This document shows, piece by piece, positions 33,699 through 43,771 of a stretch of DNA of 64,000 bases. Source of the stretch: Polyangiaceae bacterium (lineage in GTDB: Bacteria > Myxococcota_A > Polyangia > Polyangiales > Polyangiaceae); contig JABFXY010000142.1 in assembly GCA_013361525.1 (NCBI GenBank), positions 1 to 64,000 of the forward strand, read 5' to 3'. The translations under genes were made by a program, and so were the position numbers. A model generated the notes under the pieces. That model worked only from the letters and a program-made list of their open reading frames with translations, was not told the origin of the DNA and searched no databases. How positions within the stretch are numbered: the first letter of the stretch is position 1; every line of letters starts with the position of its first letter.

Positions 33699-35334
33699 GC
33701 CCACTCGCAGCCGCGGCCTTTCACCCCGCGTGGGCGCTCGCGTTCGCGGTGGGGCTCGTCGCGCTGCGGCTCGGACGTGCCCGCGGCGTCGGGCTTGCCC
33801 TGCTCTGCTTCACACAAGGACTTTGGATCACGGGCCTGCTGCTCTTCACGACCGAGAGTACGACCGCCATTGCGGAGCGCGTCCTGCCCGCCGGCATCCT
33901 CGAAGCGGCCGGATTCGTCCACGCGGCGACGAACCTCGAGGGCATCGAGCGCCCGCGCCTCGTCGCTTCTTCTTGGATCGTTGCCGGTGCCATCGCGCTC
34001 GTCGGCGCGATCTTCCCGCGCCTGCTCTACGGACCGGGAGCACGCGGAGCGGGGCCGCTCTTCGTGCCCCTCGCGATCGTCGCGACCCTGGTGACGATTG
34101 CGATGTTGTTATGGCTCGTGCGCGGCGCAATGCGGGAAGAGGGGGCTCGTCGAAAGCGCCTCGCGGCGCTCGCGCTCGGCGCCGTGCTCGGCAGCCTCGG
34201 AGGAGGAGGAACCGTCGCGCTCTTCGTCACCGGAGTCGCGCCGGCGTGGATAGCAGCGCCGTTCATGTTCGTGTCGATCGCGCTCGCCGCGTTTGCTTTG
34301 CTCGATCGCGAAGAAGGGCGCGCTCGGCGCCTCGTTCGCACCGGGCTCTTTTACGCATTTTTGACTGCGGTTTTCACGTCGGTCGGACTCACGCTGTATT
34401 CGATGGCGCTCGCCCACCTCGTCCCGGATGCGTCGACACCCCTCGCGCTTTTCGGATGGGGCGTGCTCGTGACGTTCTTCGCGACGCTTCCCCTCGACCC
34501 ATTGCGACAGCTGGTCGTCGAGGGCGTGGGACGCAAGCTGGTGCGCGATCCCATTGGTGTCCGTGACCTGGCCGACGCGGTCGAAGCGTCCGAAGCGCGC
34601 GCCGAGCACAGCGCACGCCTCGCCGAGCTCGGAACGGTCGTGAGCGCCGTTGCCCACGAGATCCGCAATCCTCTCGGCGTCCTCCTCGCGCAGGCCAAAC
34701 TGCTCGAAAAAGGTGGCGCGCCGCCCGAGCGCGTGGCGGCGATTCGCGCGCAGGTCGATCGCGCGCGGCGGTTCGTGGACGACTTGCTCCGTTATGGCAA
34801 GCCGCGCGCGATCGATCCCAAACGGACGAAGATCCTCTCCCTCGTCGAACGAGCCGTGAACGACGCGCGCGCGGCGTTCGGCGAGGGCGCGCCGGAGGTG
34901 GCCGTGAAGGGCGATGCCGGGACGACCGCAGACGTCGACGCAGCCGCGCTCGGCGACGTGGTGACGGTTCTCGTCACCAATGCGTTCGCAGCGCTGAGCG
35001 ACGCCGGCGCAGCTCCGAACGCGGATTGGAGCGAGGCGCCCGTGGTCGTATCGGTCGATCGTCGCCCGCACGACGTGACAATCACCGTCGAAGACCGCGG
35101 GCCCGGTGTACCGCCCGAAATCGAAGCCCGCCTCTTCGAGCCGTTCGTCACGGGGCGCGGCCGCGATTCGAAACACCCTGGAACCGGCCTCGGGCTCGCG
35201 ATTGCGGCGCGTTGGGTCGAGCGGCACGGCGGGTCGCTCAGCTACGAGCGCGCCGGCCACGGCGGCGCGCGCTTCATCGTACGCCTACCGCGCGAGGTGC
35301 CGCTCGTCCTACGCTCCGCCGGCCGAGAGGGCGA

Positions 35335-35338
<4 letters not shown>
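33695..35338 (+). CDS. Multi-TM sensor histidine kinase
   Basis: A 547-residue sensor kinase. About eight transmembrane helices fill residues 1-265, with no periplasmic sensor domain of size, so the signal is probably within the membrane. The dimerisation/phosphoacceptor helix has SAVAHEIRNPLG with His321. The ATPase domain follows with an N-box (LVTNAFAAL), DRGPGVP (G1), FEPFVTG and GTGLGLAIA (G2). It resembles the NtrB branch that pairs with sigma-54 activators. The GTG at 33695 overlaps the previous stop, and its own stop overlaps the regulator gene start, so the three proteins are made as a unit. Confidence 0.92.
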
Positions 35339-36741
<1,403 letters not shown>

Positions 36742-36826
36742 CCAACCGTGCGCCGCTCCGTATACGGGGCGCCGTCGACGGCAAGGCCCCGATGAGCTTC
36801 GATACCGACCGAAAGGACCTCGGAAC

Positions 36827-37225
36827 ATGACCGCGCAAACCAATGGCGAGACGCGCCGCACCCTCGAAACGGACCATCTGCTTCCCGAAGCCGCTCGCTC
36901 GATGGCGGGCTACCACGCCGACGTGATCGCGAACGTCGAGCGGGCACTTGCCCAGCACGATGTGGTCGTCGTCGGCATGGCGACGAACCCCCATGTGAAG
37001 CGGGCGCGGCGCGCGCTCTCCGATGCGAATATCCGCTTCGAGTACCTCGAGTTCGGCGGCTATCTCTCGAGATGGAAGGAGCGGCTCGCGATCAAGATGT
37101 GGAGCGGATGGCCCACGTTTCCCCAGGTCTTCGTGCGAGGAAAGCTCGTGGGTGGTGCCGACCAGACCGCGACGGCGCTCGAGGACGGGAGCCTGAAGCG
37201 CGCGCTCGAGGGGAAAGCCTCCTAG
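36827..37225 (+). CDS. Glutaredoxin-fold protein without cysteine
   Basis: A 132-residue monothiol-glutaredoxin-like protein. The second half matches well (IRFEYLEFGGY, then WSGWPTFPQVFVRGKLVGGADQT, which holds the TFPQVF cis-Pro motif and the GG glutathione loop). Where the CGFS active site should be, it reads NPHVKRARRAL, and there is no Cys anywhere in the protein. It therefore cannot do thiol chemistry or hold an Fe-S cluster by Cys. An ordinary ATG at 36827 follows an AAGGA-containing leader. It stands alone 85 bp after the sigma-54 activator. It may be a glutathione-binding or scaffold protein. Confidence 0.82.
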   Translation: MTAQTNGETRRTLETDHLLPEAARSMAGYHADVIANVERALAQHDVVVVGMATNPHVKRARRALSDANIRFEYLEFGGYLSRWKERLAIKMWSGWPTFPQVFVRGKLVGGADQTATALEDGSLKRALEGKAS

Positions 37226-37290
37226 CTCTGACCGTCGGCGAGACGCTGCCCGGAATTGGCCTTCCCCGGTCGGGCGTATAGCGTCTCGCC

Positions 37291-38025
37291 ATGCGAATCG
37301 CCCTCGTCGTCACCGCGTTTTCGCTAGGGATTGCCTCGCCGCTCCTTTTCGGGCCGGAGACCGCGCAGGCATCGCGCACCCAGGTCGTCGACGACGCGCG
37401 GTCCGTCTATGCGGATCGTCTCGCCGCGCTCGCGACGAAGCGGGCCAAGCTCGCCAAGAAGTACGAAAGGGCAACGACCAAGAAGGCTCGGCGCGCGATT
37501 CGCGAAGAAGCCGCTCGAACGGTTCTGCAGACCATTCGTAAGGACGTGTTTTCGGCCTGGACCGGCACGACGTGGGATTACAACGGCACGTCGGAAACGC
37601 CCGGGGAAGGCTCGATCGCCTGCGGTTACTACGTCACGACCGTCTTGCGCGACGTGGGCTTCAAGGTCGAGCGTCGCAAGCTCGCCCAGCAGCCGTCCGA
37701 GCAGATCGTCCGGACGCTGAGCCCGGAGGACTCGATCATGCGATTTCGAAAGGGCGACTCGAAGCTCGTCGTCAGCGAAATCGAAGAGCGAGGTGAAGGG
37801 CTCTACGTCGTCGGCCTCGACAACCACGTCGGCTTTCTTCTCCACGACGGAAACAAGGTGGAGTTTTGCCATGCCTCGTACGTCGACCCTGCCGAAGTTC
37901 GCTGCGAAGACCCATTGAAGTCCAAGGCCTTCGCGTCGAACTACCACGTCGTCGGCGAGCTCTTCACGAGGCCGATGATCGAGGCGTGGCTCGAAGGAAA
38001 AGCGATCAAGACGAAGACGCCGTAG
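37291..38025 (+). CDS. Exported NlpC/amidase-like protein
   Basis: A 244-residue secreted protein. A signal peptide (residues 1-28, ending AQAS) is followed by a basic coiled region (LATKRAKLAKKYERATTKKA) and then a domain with IACGYYVTTVL and later GLDNHVGFLLHDG. The Cys starting a helix and the His in a following strand are arranged as in papain-like NlpC/P60 or CHAP amidases, and CHAS closes the strand pattern. I infer a cell-wall or peptide hydrolase; the substrate is unknown. It lies 65 bp after the glutaredoxin-fold gene and converges with the kinase gene, 16 bp apart. Confidence 0.68.
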   Translation: MRIALVVTAFSLGIASPLLFGPETAQASRTQVVDDARSVYADRLAALATKRAKLAKKYERATTKKARRAIREEAARTVLQTIRKDVFSAWTGTTWDYNGTSETPGEGSIACGYYVTTVLRDVGFKVERRKLAQQPSEQIVRTLSPEDSIMRFRKGDSKLVVSEIEERGEGLYVVGLDNHVGFLLHDGNKVEFCHASYVDPAEVRCEDPLKSKAFASNYHVVGELFTRPMIEAWLEGKAIKTKTP

Positions 38026-38041
38026 TCGGTTTACGGCGACT

Positions 38042-40687
38042 TCATTTGATCATTCGGTCGCAGGAGGCGCGGTTTCCGCCGTCGCAAGCTCGCTTGTAGA
38101 GCGCGTGCGCCTTCACCGGATCTTTCGGCACACCTTTGCCGATCTCGTGCAGATACCCGAGCGTGGCGCACGCCATTGCCGTATCCGCGTCGCAAGCCCG
38201 CTTGTAGAGCATCGCTGCGACCGCCTCGTTCTTCAACGTGCCTTGGCCGAGTAAATAGAGGTTCGCGACGTACGTACACGCGTCCATGTCGCCGCCGTCG
38301 CAGGCGCGTCGATACAGAAGCACGGCGCGCTCCGGATTCTTGGCGACGCCGGTGCCGTTCTCGAATGCGGAGGCGTAGTGCCGGCAACCGACCATATCGT
38401 CGTCCTCGCACGCGCGCTTCTCGAGCTCGACGCCTTTGGCCTCGTCCTTCGCAACCCCGCTGCCCTGCATGAGCTTCAGGCCATAATTGCTGCAGCCCCG
38501 CATGTTGCCGTCGTCGCATCCTTTTCGATAGAGCTCGACGGCAGCAGAGACGTCTCGCTCGATCCCCCGCCCCGTCTCGAGCATGTAACCGAGGTTGTTG
38601 CACCCCTCGGCCTCTCCCGCGTCGCACGTGAGCCGGAAGAGCGCCGCGGCGCGATTGGGATCGGCCACCGTCATCTTTCCTTGGTCGAAGAACCGGCCGA
38701 GTCGATTGCACCCGGCCATATCGCCGCCATCGCAGGCCTTCTGATAGAGCTCGAATGCCCGCTTCGGGTCCGACGCCACGCCTCGCCCGCTCTCCAGCGC
38801 CCCGCCGAGGTCGCGACATCCTTCGAAGCCGCCGCCATTGCAGGCTTGCTCGAAGTACTGGGCAGCACGCGCGTAATCTTTGGGCCCGCCGACTGCCTGT
38901 TCGTGAAAGAGGCCGAGGTAGTCGCAGCCGGCCATTGCGCCGCCGTCACACGCCTGCTTGGCGAGCGCGACGGCCCGCGCCTCGTCTTTGGGAGCGCCGC
39001 GGCCGATCGCGTACCCGAGAGAAAGATTCGCGCAGGCGGTCTTGTCGCCGCTGTCACAAGCCTTCTGAAAGAGCTGCATCGCGCGCGGTGCATCCTTTTT
39101 GATGCCGCGGCCCGACGACAACATCACGCCATATCGGCGGCACGCGTGCTGATCCCCTGCGTCGCAGGCTTTCTGATACGCGACGACAGCACGAGCGTCG
39201 TCGCGCGGCCCACGGTAATGCGTCAACGTATCGCCGAGACGTGCGCAGCCTTTCGCATCGCCGGCGTCACAAGCCGTCGAAAATGCTTCGACGGCGCGCG
39301 ATCGATCAGCCGGGCTCGCATCCTTCGGTTGTACGAGCGCCCGCCCATGCACGACACACGCGGCCGCAGTCTGTGGGCTGCAGGCCTTTTCGCACGCGGA
39401 CAACGCCGCTGCGTCGGCATCGAAATCGACGACGTCTTTCGACTCGATCGATAGGCAGGTCGCGACAATGTCGGCGGCCTTCTTTGCCTTCTTCTTGGCC
39501 GGGCGCCCGCGCACCACCGCGAGTGCGACGGCCCCCGCCCCGAGCGCAACGACGACGCTACCTGCAATGGCGAGCCCCCACCACCTTCGACGCGCCGGTT
39601 TCGCGGGCGTCCGCGCCATGACGGGTGTCAATGGTTGCGCCGTTTGCGCACTGGCGCCCGCCGGCGCGTATCCAGCGGCGAACGCGGTCGGCGCGGTCGC
39701 GTGGTCGGACGCAGCGCCCAAACCGGCCTCGCAACGTGACAGAGCGTCGACGAGCTCGATCGCATTGGCGAAGCGTTTCGACGGCTCGATCGCGGTCGCA
39801 CGGACGCACAAAGCTTCGAATGCGTCGGAGACATGCGCCCCGCCCTGCCTCGGTGTTCGTCGCTCGCCGGTCGTGGAGGCCACGAAGAGATCGCCGGTAT
39901 CTTCCCCATGCAACGCGGGCCGCAACGACGTCACTTCGCATAGGAGAAGGCCGAACGCGTGCACGTCGGTCCACGGGCCGGTGGGACCGAAGCGCTTCGG
40001 GTGAAACTGCTCCGGTGCGCCGTGCGCAGGCGAAAACGCGCTGAAGCCGCTCGATGTGCGGGTCGACAGCTGCGTTCGCGTCTCGCCCTCCTGCATCGCC
40101 TTCGCGATACCGAAATCGAGCACTTTCGGCACCTCACCGCGGACGGACCGCGTGACGAAGACATTCTCCGGCTTGATGTCGCGGTGAGCGATGCCGTGAC
40201 GGTGCGCGAACGCGAGGGCATCGGCGACAGGCTTCAGCATTCGAAGAGCCTCGGACTCGGAGAACGGACCGCGTCCGCTCGCGCGACGAGCAGCAACCAC
40301 ATCGGCGAGCGATTGCCCTTCGAGCCATTCGAGCACGAGGTATGGAATCGGCTCGCCGTGGCGAGACCCGGTCCCGAAATCGATGACGCGGACGATGTTC
40401 GGGTGCTCCGAAAGCTTCGACAACATCACGCCCTCCTCGCGGAAGCGCGTGACGAGGAGCTCTTTCGCCTCGGCCACGAAATGGGCAGGAATCTTCAGGC
40501 ACTTGATCGCGACCGGGAACCCGAGCCCGAGGTGGAACCCCCGATAGACGAGCCCGAATCCCCCCTCCCCGACCACCGCATCGACACGGTAGCGCCCATC
40601 GACGACGGACCCGACCCAATCGAACAGGTCGTGTTTGCCGGAGCTCGCGGCTGCCGACGATGGGATCATCGGCCCCAAGGAGAGCAC
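38042..40687 (-). CDS. Ser/Thr kinase with exported Sel1 repeat domain
   Basis: An 881-residue membrane receptor-type kinase. The N-terminal kinase has GEGGFGLV, Lys62, HRDIKPEN (catalytic Asp170) and DFG at 191-193; all are intact. A Pro/Ala linker leads to one transmembrane helix near residue 375. The C-terminal part holds about eleven Sel1-type repeats of 36 residues, most with two Cys in constant places (for example ACDGGDMAGCNRLG), as in the disulfide-clamped Helicobacter Hcp proteins, which fits an extracytoplasmic location. The start is GTG 40687 or ATG 40669; neither has a strong ribosome site. It begins 7 bp after the upstream gene, so it is co-transcribed. Confidence 0.92.
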   Translation of the reverse strand: MLSLGPMIPSSAAASSGKHDLFDWVGSVVDGRYRVDAVVGEGGFGLVYRGFHLGLGFPVAIKCLKIPAHFVAEAKELLVTRFREEGVMLSKLSEHPNIVRVIDFGTGSRHGEPIPYLVLEWLEGQSLADVVAARRASGRGPFSESEALRMLKPVADALAFAHRHGIAHRDIKPENVFVTRSVRGEVPKVLDFGIAKAMQEGETRTQLSTRTSSGFSAFSPAHGAPEQFHPKRFGPTGPWTDVHAFGLLLCEVTSLRPALHGEDTGDLFVASTTGERRTPRQGGAHVSDAFEALCVRATAIEPSKRFANAIELVDALSRCEAGLGAASDHATAPTAFAAGYAPAGASAQTAQPLTPVMARTPAKPARRRWWGLAIAGSVVVALGAGAVALAVVRGRPAKKKAKKAADIVATCLSIESKDVVDFDADAAALSACEKACSPQTAAACVVHGRALVQPKDASPADRSRAVEAFSTACDAGDAKGCARLGDTLTHYRGPRDDARAVVAYQKACDAGDQHACRRYGVMLSSGRGIKKDAPRAMQLFQKACDSGDKTACANLSLGYAIGRGAPKDEARAVALAKQACDGGAMAGCDYLGLFHEQAVGGPKDYARAAQYFEQACNGGGFEGCRDLGGALESGRGVASDPKRAFELYQKACDGGDMAGCNRLGRFFDQGKMTVADPNRAAALFRLTCDAGEAEGCNNLGYMLETGRGIERDVSAAVELYRKGCDDGNMRGCSNYGLKLMQGSGVAKDEAKGVELEKRACEDDDMVGCRHYASAFENGTGVAKNPERAVLLYRRACDGGDMDACTYVANLYLLGQGTLKNEAVAAMLYKRACDADTAMACATLGYLHEIGKGVPKDPVKAHALYKRACDGGNRASCDRMIK

Positions 40688-40694
40688 ATTTCAA

Positions 40695-41453
40695 TCAACG
40701 GAGGAGCGCGGCGAGCGTATCGCCCGCGAGCTCGCGTACGCGCGGACCGCTTTCGCCGAACTCGCTCGTTCGAATCCAGGTAGGGCGCACGCGGAAGTAG
40801 GTAATCCCCTCCCAGGTAGCGCGCTCGCGACCGTCGGGGAACGTCGCGAAATACGCCTCGCGGACGCGTTCGAGCTCGGCGCCCGTCGGCTCGTCGCCGA
40901 TTCCTTCGATCTGCGCCGTCGCGTCCCCGCGCCAGACGACGAGCGAAGCACGCGGATCGCGGCGCAGGTTCGAGGCCTTTCGCGTCGAGCCGAGCGTGTC
41001 GAACACGAGCTCCAATCGCTCGGTGACGGCGACGCCGACGACGGCCGATTGCGGCCCTTCGGGCCCGATGCTCGATACGACCCAATGGCGCGCGCCTCGC
41101 ATGAAGCCGATGAGCGCATCGCGCGAGGGCGCTTCATCCGGAGCGGAGAGCCCGTCGCCGGGCAAACGCACGGACGCGTCGGTCCCGACGACCGTGCGCC
41201 ACGGCTGCACGCGCCAGGATCTGACGAGCCCATTGCGGACGTACGGATCGTTGCGAGCGAAGTCTTCCGCGGCCTTCGGGCTCGTTCCCTGAAACAAGAG
41301 CACCGCATTGTCCATCGGATCCGAGAGCGCACCGGCGAGGACCAGCTCTCCTCGAACGACGGCCTCGCGGGCTGCGCGAAGATGCTCGGCCCGGAAGGCT
41401 TCGCGGCGCTCGACGTAGTCGTCCACCAGATCGTATCGCAGGAGGTAGTGCAT
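40695..41453 (-). CDS. YciI-like and pyridoxamine-oxidase-like fusion
   Basis: A 252-residue protein. Residues 1-95 are a YciI-type fold (MHYLLRYDLVDDYVERRE, GALSDPMDNAVLLF, DPYVRNGLV). Residues 110-252 are a split-barrel flavin-binding domain of the pyridoxamine 5'-phosphate oxidase family (RHWVVSSIGPEGPQSAVVGVAV, LVFDTLGSTRKASNLRRDPRASLVV). The two families usually occur as single proteins. ATG 41453 with AGAGG upstream begins exactly at the YciI domain; the frame runs 25 codons further. It lies just before the Sel1 kinase gene in one operon, so it may be phosphorylated or regulated by it, which is a guess. Confidence 0.85.
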   Translation of the reverse strand: MHYLLRYDLVDDYVERREAFRAEHLRAAREAVVRGELVLAGALSDPMDNAVLLFQGTSPKAAEDFARNDPYVRNGLVRSWRVQPWRTVVGTDASVRLPGDGLSAPDEAPSRDALIGFMRGARHWVVSSIGPEGPQSAVVGVAVTERLELVFDTLGSTRKASNLRRDPRASLVVWRGDATAQIEGIGDEPTGAELERVREAYFATFPDGRERATWEGITYFRVRPTWIRTSEFGESGPRVRELAGDTLAALLR

Positions 41454-41545
41454 GCCTCTTTGGTACTCCAGCTCGCGCGGATGTCGATCGATTCGTCCGC
41501 TCGACCTCCTCGCCATGGTTCGGCCCATCCGCTAAAGTCCGGACC

Positions 41546-41986
41546 GTGCCTCGCTACCGATTTTCGAGCCTGCTGTCGCGCGTGTATCGCGCCGTGGCGG
41601 TGCTCGTTCTCGCGTCGGTGACGGGCGTTTGGACGATCGCATGGCTTTCGCCGTGCCCAGCGGTGGCTGCCACCGATGTGCAGTCGGAGAGCGATGGCTG
41701 CTGCGACCACCACGACGAGCGCGGACCGAGCGATACCGGTGACGCGGTCGCGATCGATGCACCGGACGATCAAGACGGAGACGGAGAGCGCAGCTGCTCG
41801 TGCCCGATCCATTGCGGAGGCTGCTGCGCAGGCATGCCGGCGTCCGTCGTCGTCTCCGTGTCGACCGTGGTCCCCGTCATCCTTCCGGAGCTGACGATTC
41901 TCAGCTTCGTGCCCGTAAGCGACATCGACGCCGACGGGGCGAGCTTCGACATTCTCCAAGTCCCAAGACCTCAATCGGTTTCCTGA
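41546..41986 (+). CDS. Small Cys-rich membrane protein heading RND operon
   Basis: A 146-residue protein. A basic N-terminus and one hydrophobic helix (about 14-42) are followed by an acidic loop with CCDHHDERG and then CSCPIHCGGCCAGM, a dense Cys/His cluster suited to binding a soft metal, and a second hydrophobic segment. A similar small protein opens the second RND operon at 46977. It is 76 bp before the paired-repeat lipoprotein and the adaptor. Proteins like this often precede czc/cus-type operons and are thought to trap metal in the periplasm. GTG start at 41546. Confidence 0.68.
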   Translation: MPRYRFSSLLSRVYRAVAVLVLASVTGVWTIAWLSPCPAVAATDVQSESDGCCDHHDERGPSDTGDAVAIDAPDDQDGDGERSCSCPIHCGGCCAGMPASVVVSVSTVVPVILPELTILSFVPVSDIDADGASFDILQVPRPQSVS

Positions 41987-42062
41987 ACGCCGATTGAATC
42001 GTGGATGCGCGCCAATCTTGGCGCCGGCCCGTCGCATGTTGTCTGCGACGAGGAGGAATGTC

Positions 42063-42395
42063 ATGCGTTTTGTCGTTCTTGCGCTCGTCTCTTCGATCAC
42101 CCTCGCCTGCTCCGGCTCCGATGCCACGACCACCAAAGGCAGCGCGAGCGCCAAGGCTGAAAGCTCGACGACGAGCGCGGCCGCTCACGCGCCAAAAGAC
42201 GTGAAGCCCGGCTCGCACGAGGACTGGTGTGGAGAGCACGGCGTCCCGGAGTCGCAGTGCACGAAATGCAATCCGGATCTGATTCCGGCGTTCAAGGCGA
42301 CCAAAGATTGGTGCGAAGAGCACAATCTGCCGGAGTCGCAATGCACGAAATGCAATCCGGATCTGAAGATCGTGCGTCCGCCGAAGGGCTCGTGA
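42063..42395 (+). CDS. Small lipoprotein with CxEHxxPESQCTKC repeats
   Basis: A 110-residue lipoprotein (lipobox TLAC). It contains two copies of a module: WCGEHGVPESQCTKCNPDL and WCEEHNLPESQCTKCNPDL, separated by about 10 residues. The Cys, His and Glu of each are likely metal ligands. The same module, as EHGVEENLCPKCHP and EHEMPESFCPICHP, opens the adaptor encoded right after it, so this small protein looks like a free version of the adaptor's metal-binding head. AGGAGG precedes ATG 42063. The two genes are 2 bp apart. Confidence 0.78.
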   Translation: MRFVVLALVSSITLACSGSDATTTKGSASAKAESSTTSAAAHAPKDVKPGSHEDWCGEHGVPESQCTKCNPDLIPAFKATKDWCEEHNLPESQCTKCNPDLKIVRPPKGS

Positions 42396-42397
42396 TC

Positions 42398-43771
42398 ATG
42401 CGACGACTTCGCTCTCTCGGCGCCGCGATCGCGGTCGCGATGGTGGCGTGTGCCTCGACGTCGGACGATACGGCCGGCTCCTCTGCGCCGAGCGCATCGG
42501 CGCCCGCGGCAGTGGGTCTCTGCGAGCACGGCGTCGAGGAGAACCTTTGTCCGAAGTGTCACCCCGCGCTCGCGAACATCTACAAGAGCAAGAGCGATTG
42601 GTGCGCGGAGCACGAGATGCCGGAGTCGTTTTGCCCTATTTGCCACCCGGAGCTGAAGGGTAGACCGTCGGATACCGCGCCGGCGAAGACGGCTGCGCCG
42701 TCGGGAGGAGCCAAAGCGCCGAACGACGGCCTGAAGGTCCGCCTCAAGTCCGAGGCCGTCGTCGACGGCGCAGGCCTCGTCACGGTTGTCGCGGTGAAAG
42801 CGCCCGGTAAGACGAGCCTGCGCTTCCCGACGCGGCTCGTCTACGACGGAACGCGCACGGCCGAGGTGACCGCAAGCGCCGGCGGCGTCGTGCGCGCGGT
42901 CGCGGTCGATCTCGGCGCAAAGGTGAAGGCGAAGGATCTGCTCGTCACGCTCGACAGCGCGGAGGTCGGCGGCGATCGGTCGAAGCTGGGCGCTGCGTAC
43001 CGCAAGGTCAAGGCGACGGAGGACCGGCTCGAGCGGGTGACGAAGCTCGAAAAGGAAGGCATCGTGCCGCAGCGCGAGCGGGTTGCCGTCGAGCTCGAGC
43101 TCGACGCCGCACGGGCCGAAGCTTCATCGCTCGCGGCGGAGCTGGGCGTCGCAGGGGCGGCCACGGGCGCGGGGTCGAGCTACACCATCAAGAGCCCGAT
43201 CGACGGCGTCGTGACCAAGCGCTTTGCGACCATCGGCAAGCTCGTCGAGAGCAACGAGGCGCTCTTTCAAATCGTCGATCCGACCGTCCTCTGGGCCGAG
43301 ATCGACATTCCGGAGACGTCCGCAGGATCCATCAAAGATGGGGCAGAGGTGGTCGTCACCATCCCGTCGGTGCCGGACGAGGCATTCAGCGGCACGGTCG
43401 CGACGGTGTTGCCCGAGGTGGATCCGCACACGCGGACCGTCACGGCGCGCGTCTCGATCAAGAACGACCGCCAACGGCTGCGCGCGAACATGTTCGGACA
43501 AGCGGCGATCCTCGGCGATACGCCGCCGACCGGCGTCACGATCCCGCGCTCGGCGATCCAGACGGTCGATCGGACGCGCTTCGTATTCGTGAAGAAAGAG
43601 CCGCTCGTCTACGAGGTTCGACACGTCACTGTCCCATCGAAGGACGGCGCGGCGGCCCTCGTCACCGATGGCCTCGAGCCGGGTGAAGAGGTCGTCACGA
43701 CCGGCAGCTTCCTGCTCAAGACGGAGACGTTGAAAGACAGTATCGGCGCAGGCTGCTGCGGAGACGACTGA
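42398..43771 (+). CDS. czcB: RND efflux periplasmic adaptor with metal-binding head
   Basis: A 457-residue membrane-fusion protein that joins the inner-membrane pump to an outer-membrane channel. It is a lipoprotein-like protein (MVACAS) whose first 90 residues carry two CxxxxxxxCxxC modules. Then come lipoyl halves around a helical hairpin (VVRAVAVDLGAKVKAKDLLVTLDS, YTIKSPIDGVVTKR) and beta-barrel and proximal domains. The C-terminus CCGDD adds two Cys. ATG 42398 is used; an in-frame GTG at 42392 would overlap the upstream stop. Its stop overlaps the pump start as TGATG, so the pump is translated with it. Confidence 0.9.
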   Translation: MRRLRSLGAAIAVAMVACASTSDDTAGSSAPSASAPAAVGLCEHGVEENLCPKCHPALANIYKSKSDWCAEHEMPESFCPICHPELKGRPSDTAPAKTAAPSGGAKAPNDGLKVRLKSEAVVDGAGLVTVVAVKAPGKTSLRFPTRLVYDGTRTAEVTASAGGVVRAVAVDLGAKVKAKDLLVTLDSAEVGGDRSKLGAAYRKVKATEDRLERVTKLEKEGIVPQRERVAVELELDAARAEASSLAAELGVAGAATGAGSSYTIKSPIDGVVTKRFATIGKLVESNEALFQIVDPTVLWAEIDIPETSAGSIKDGAEVVVTIPSVPDEAFSGTVATVLPEVDPHTRTVTARVSIKNDRQRLRANMFGQAAILGDTPPTGVTIPRSAIQTVDRTRFVFVKKEPLVYEVRHVTVPSKDGAAALVTDGLEPGEEVVTTGSFLLKTETLKDSIGAGCCGDD

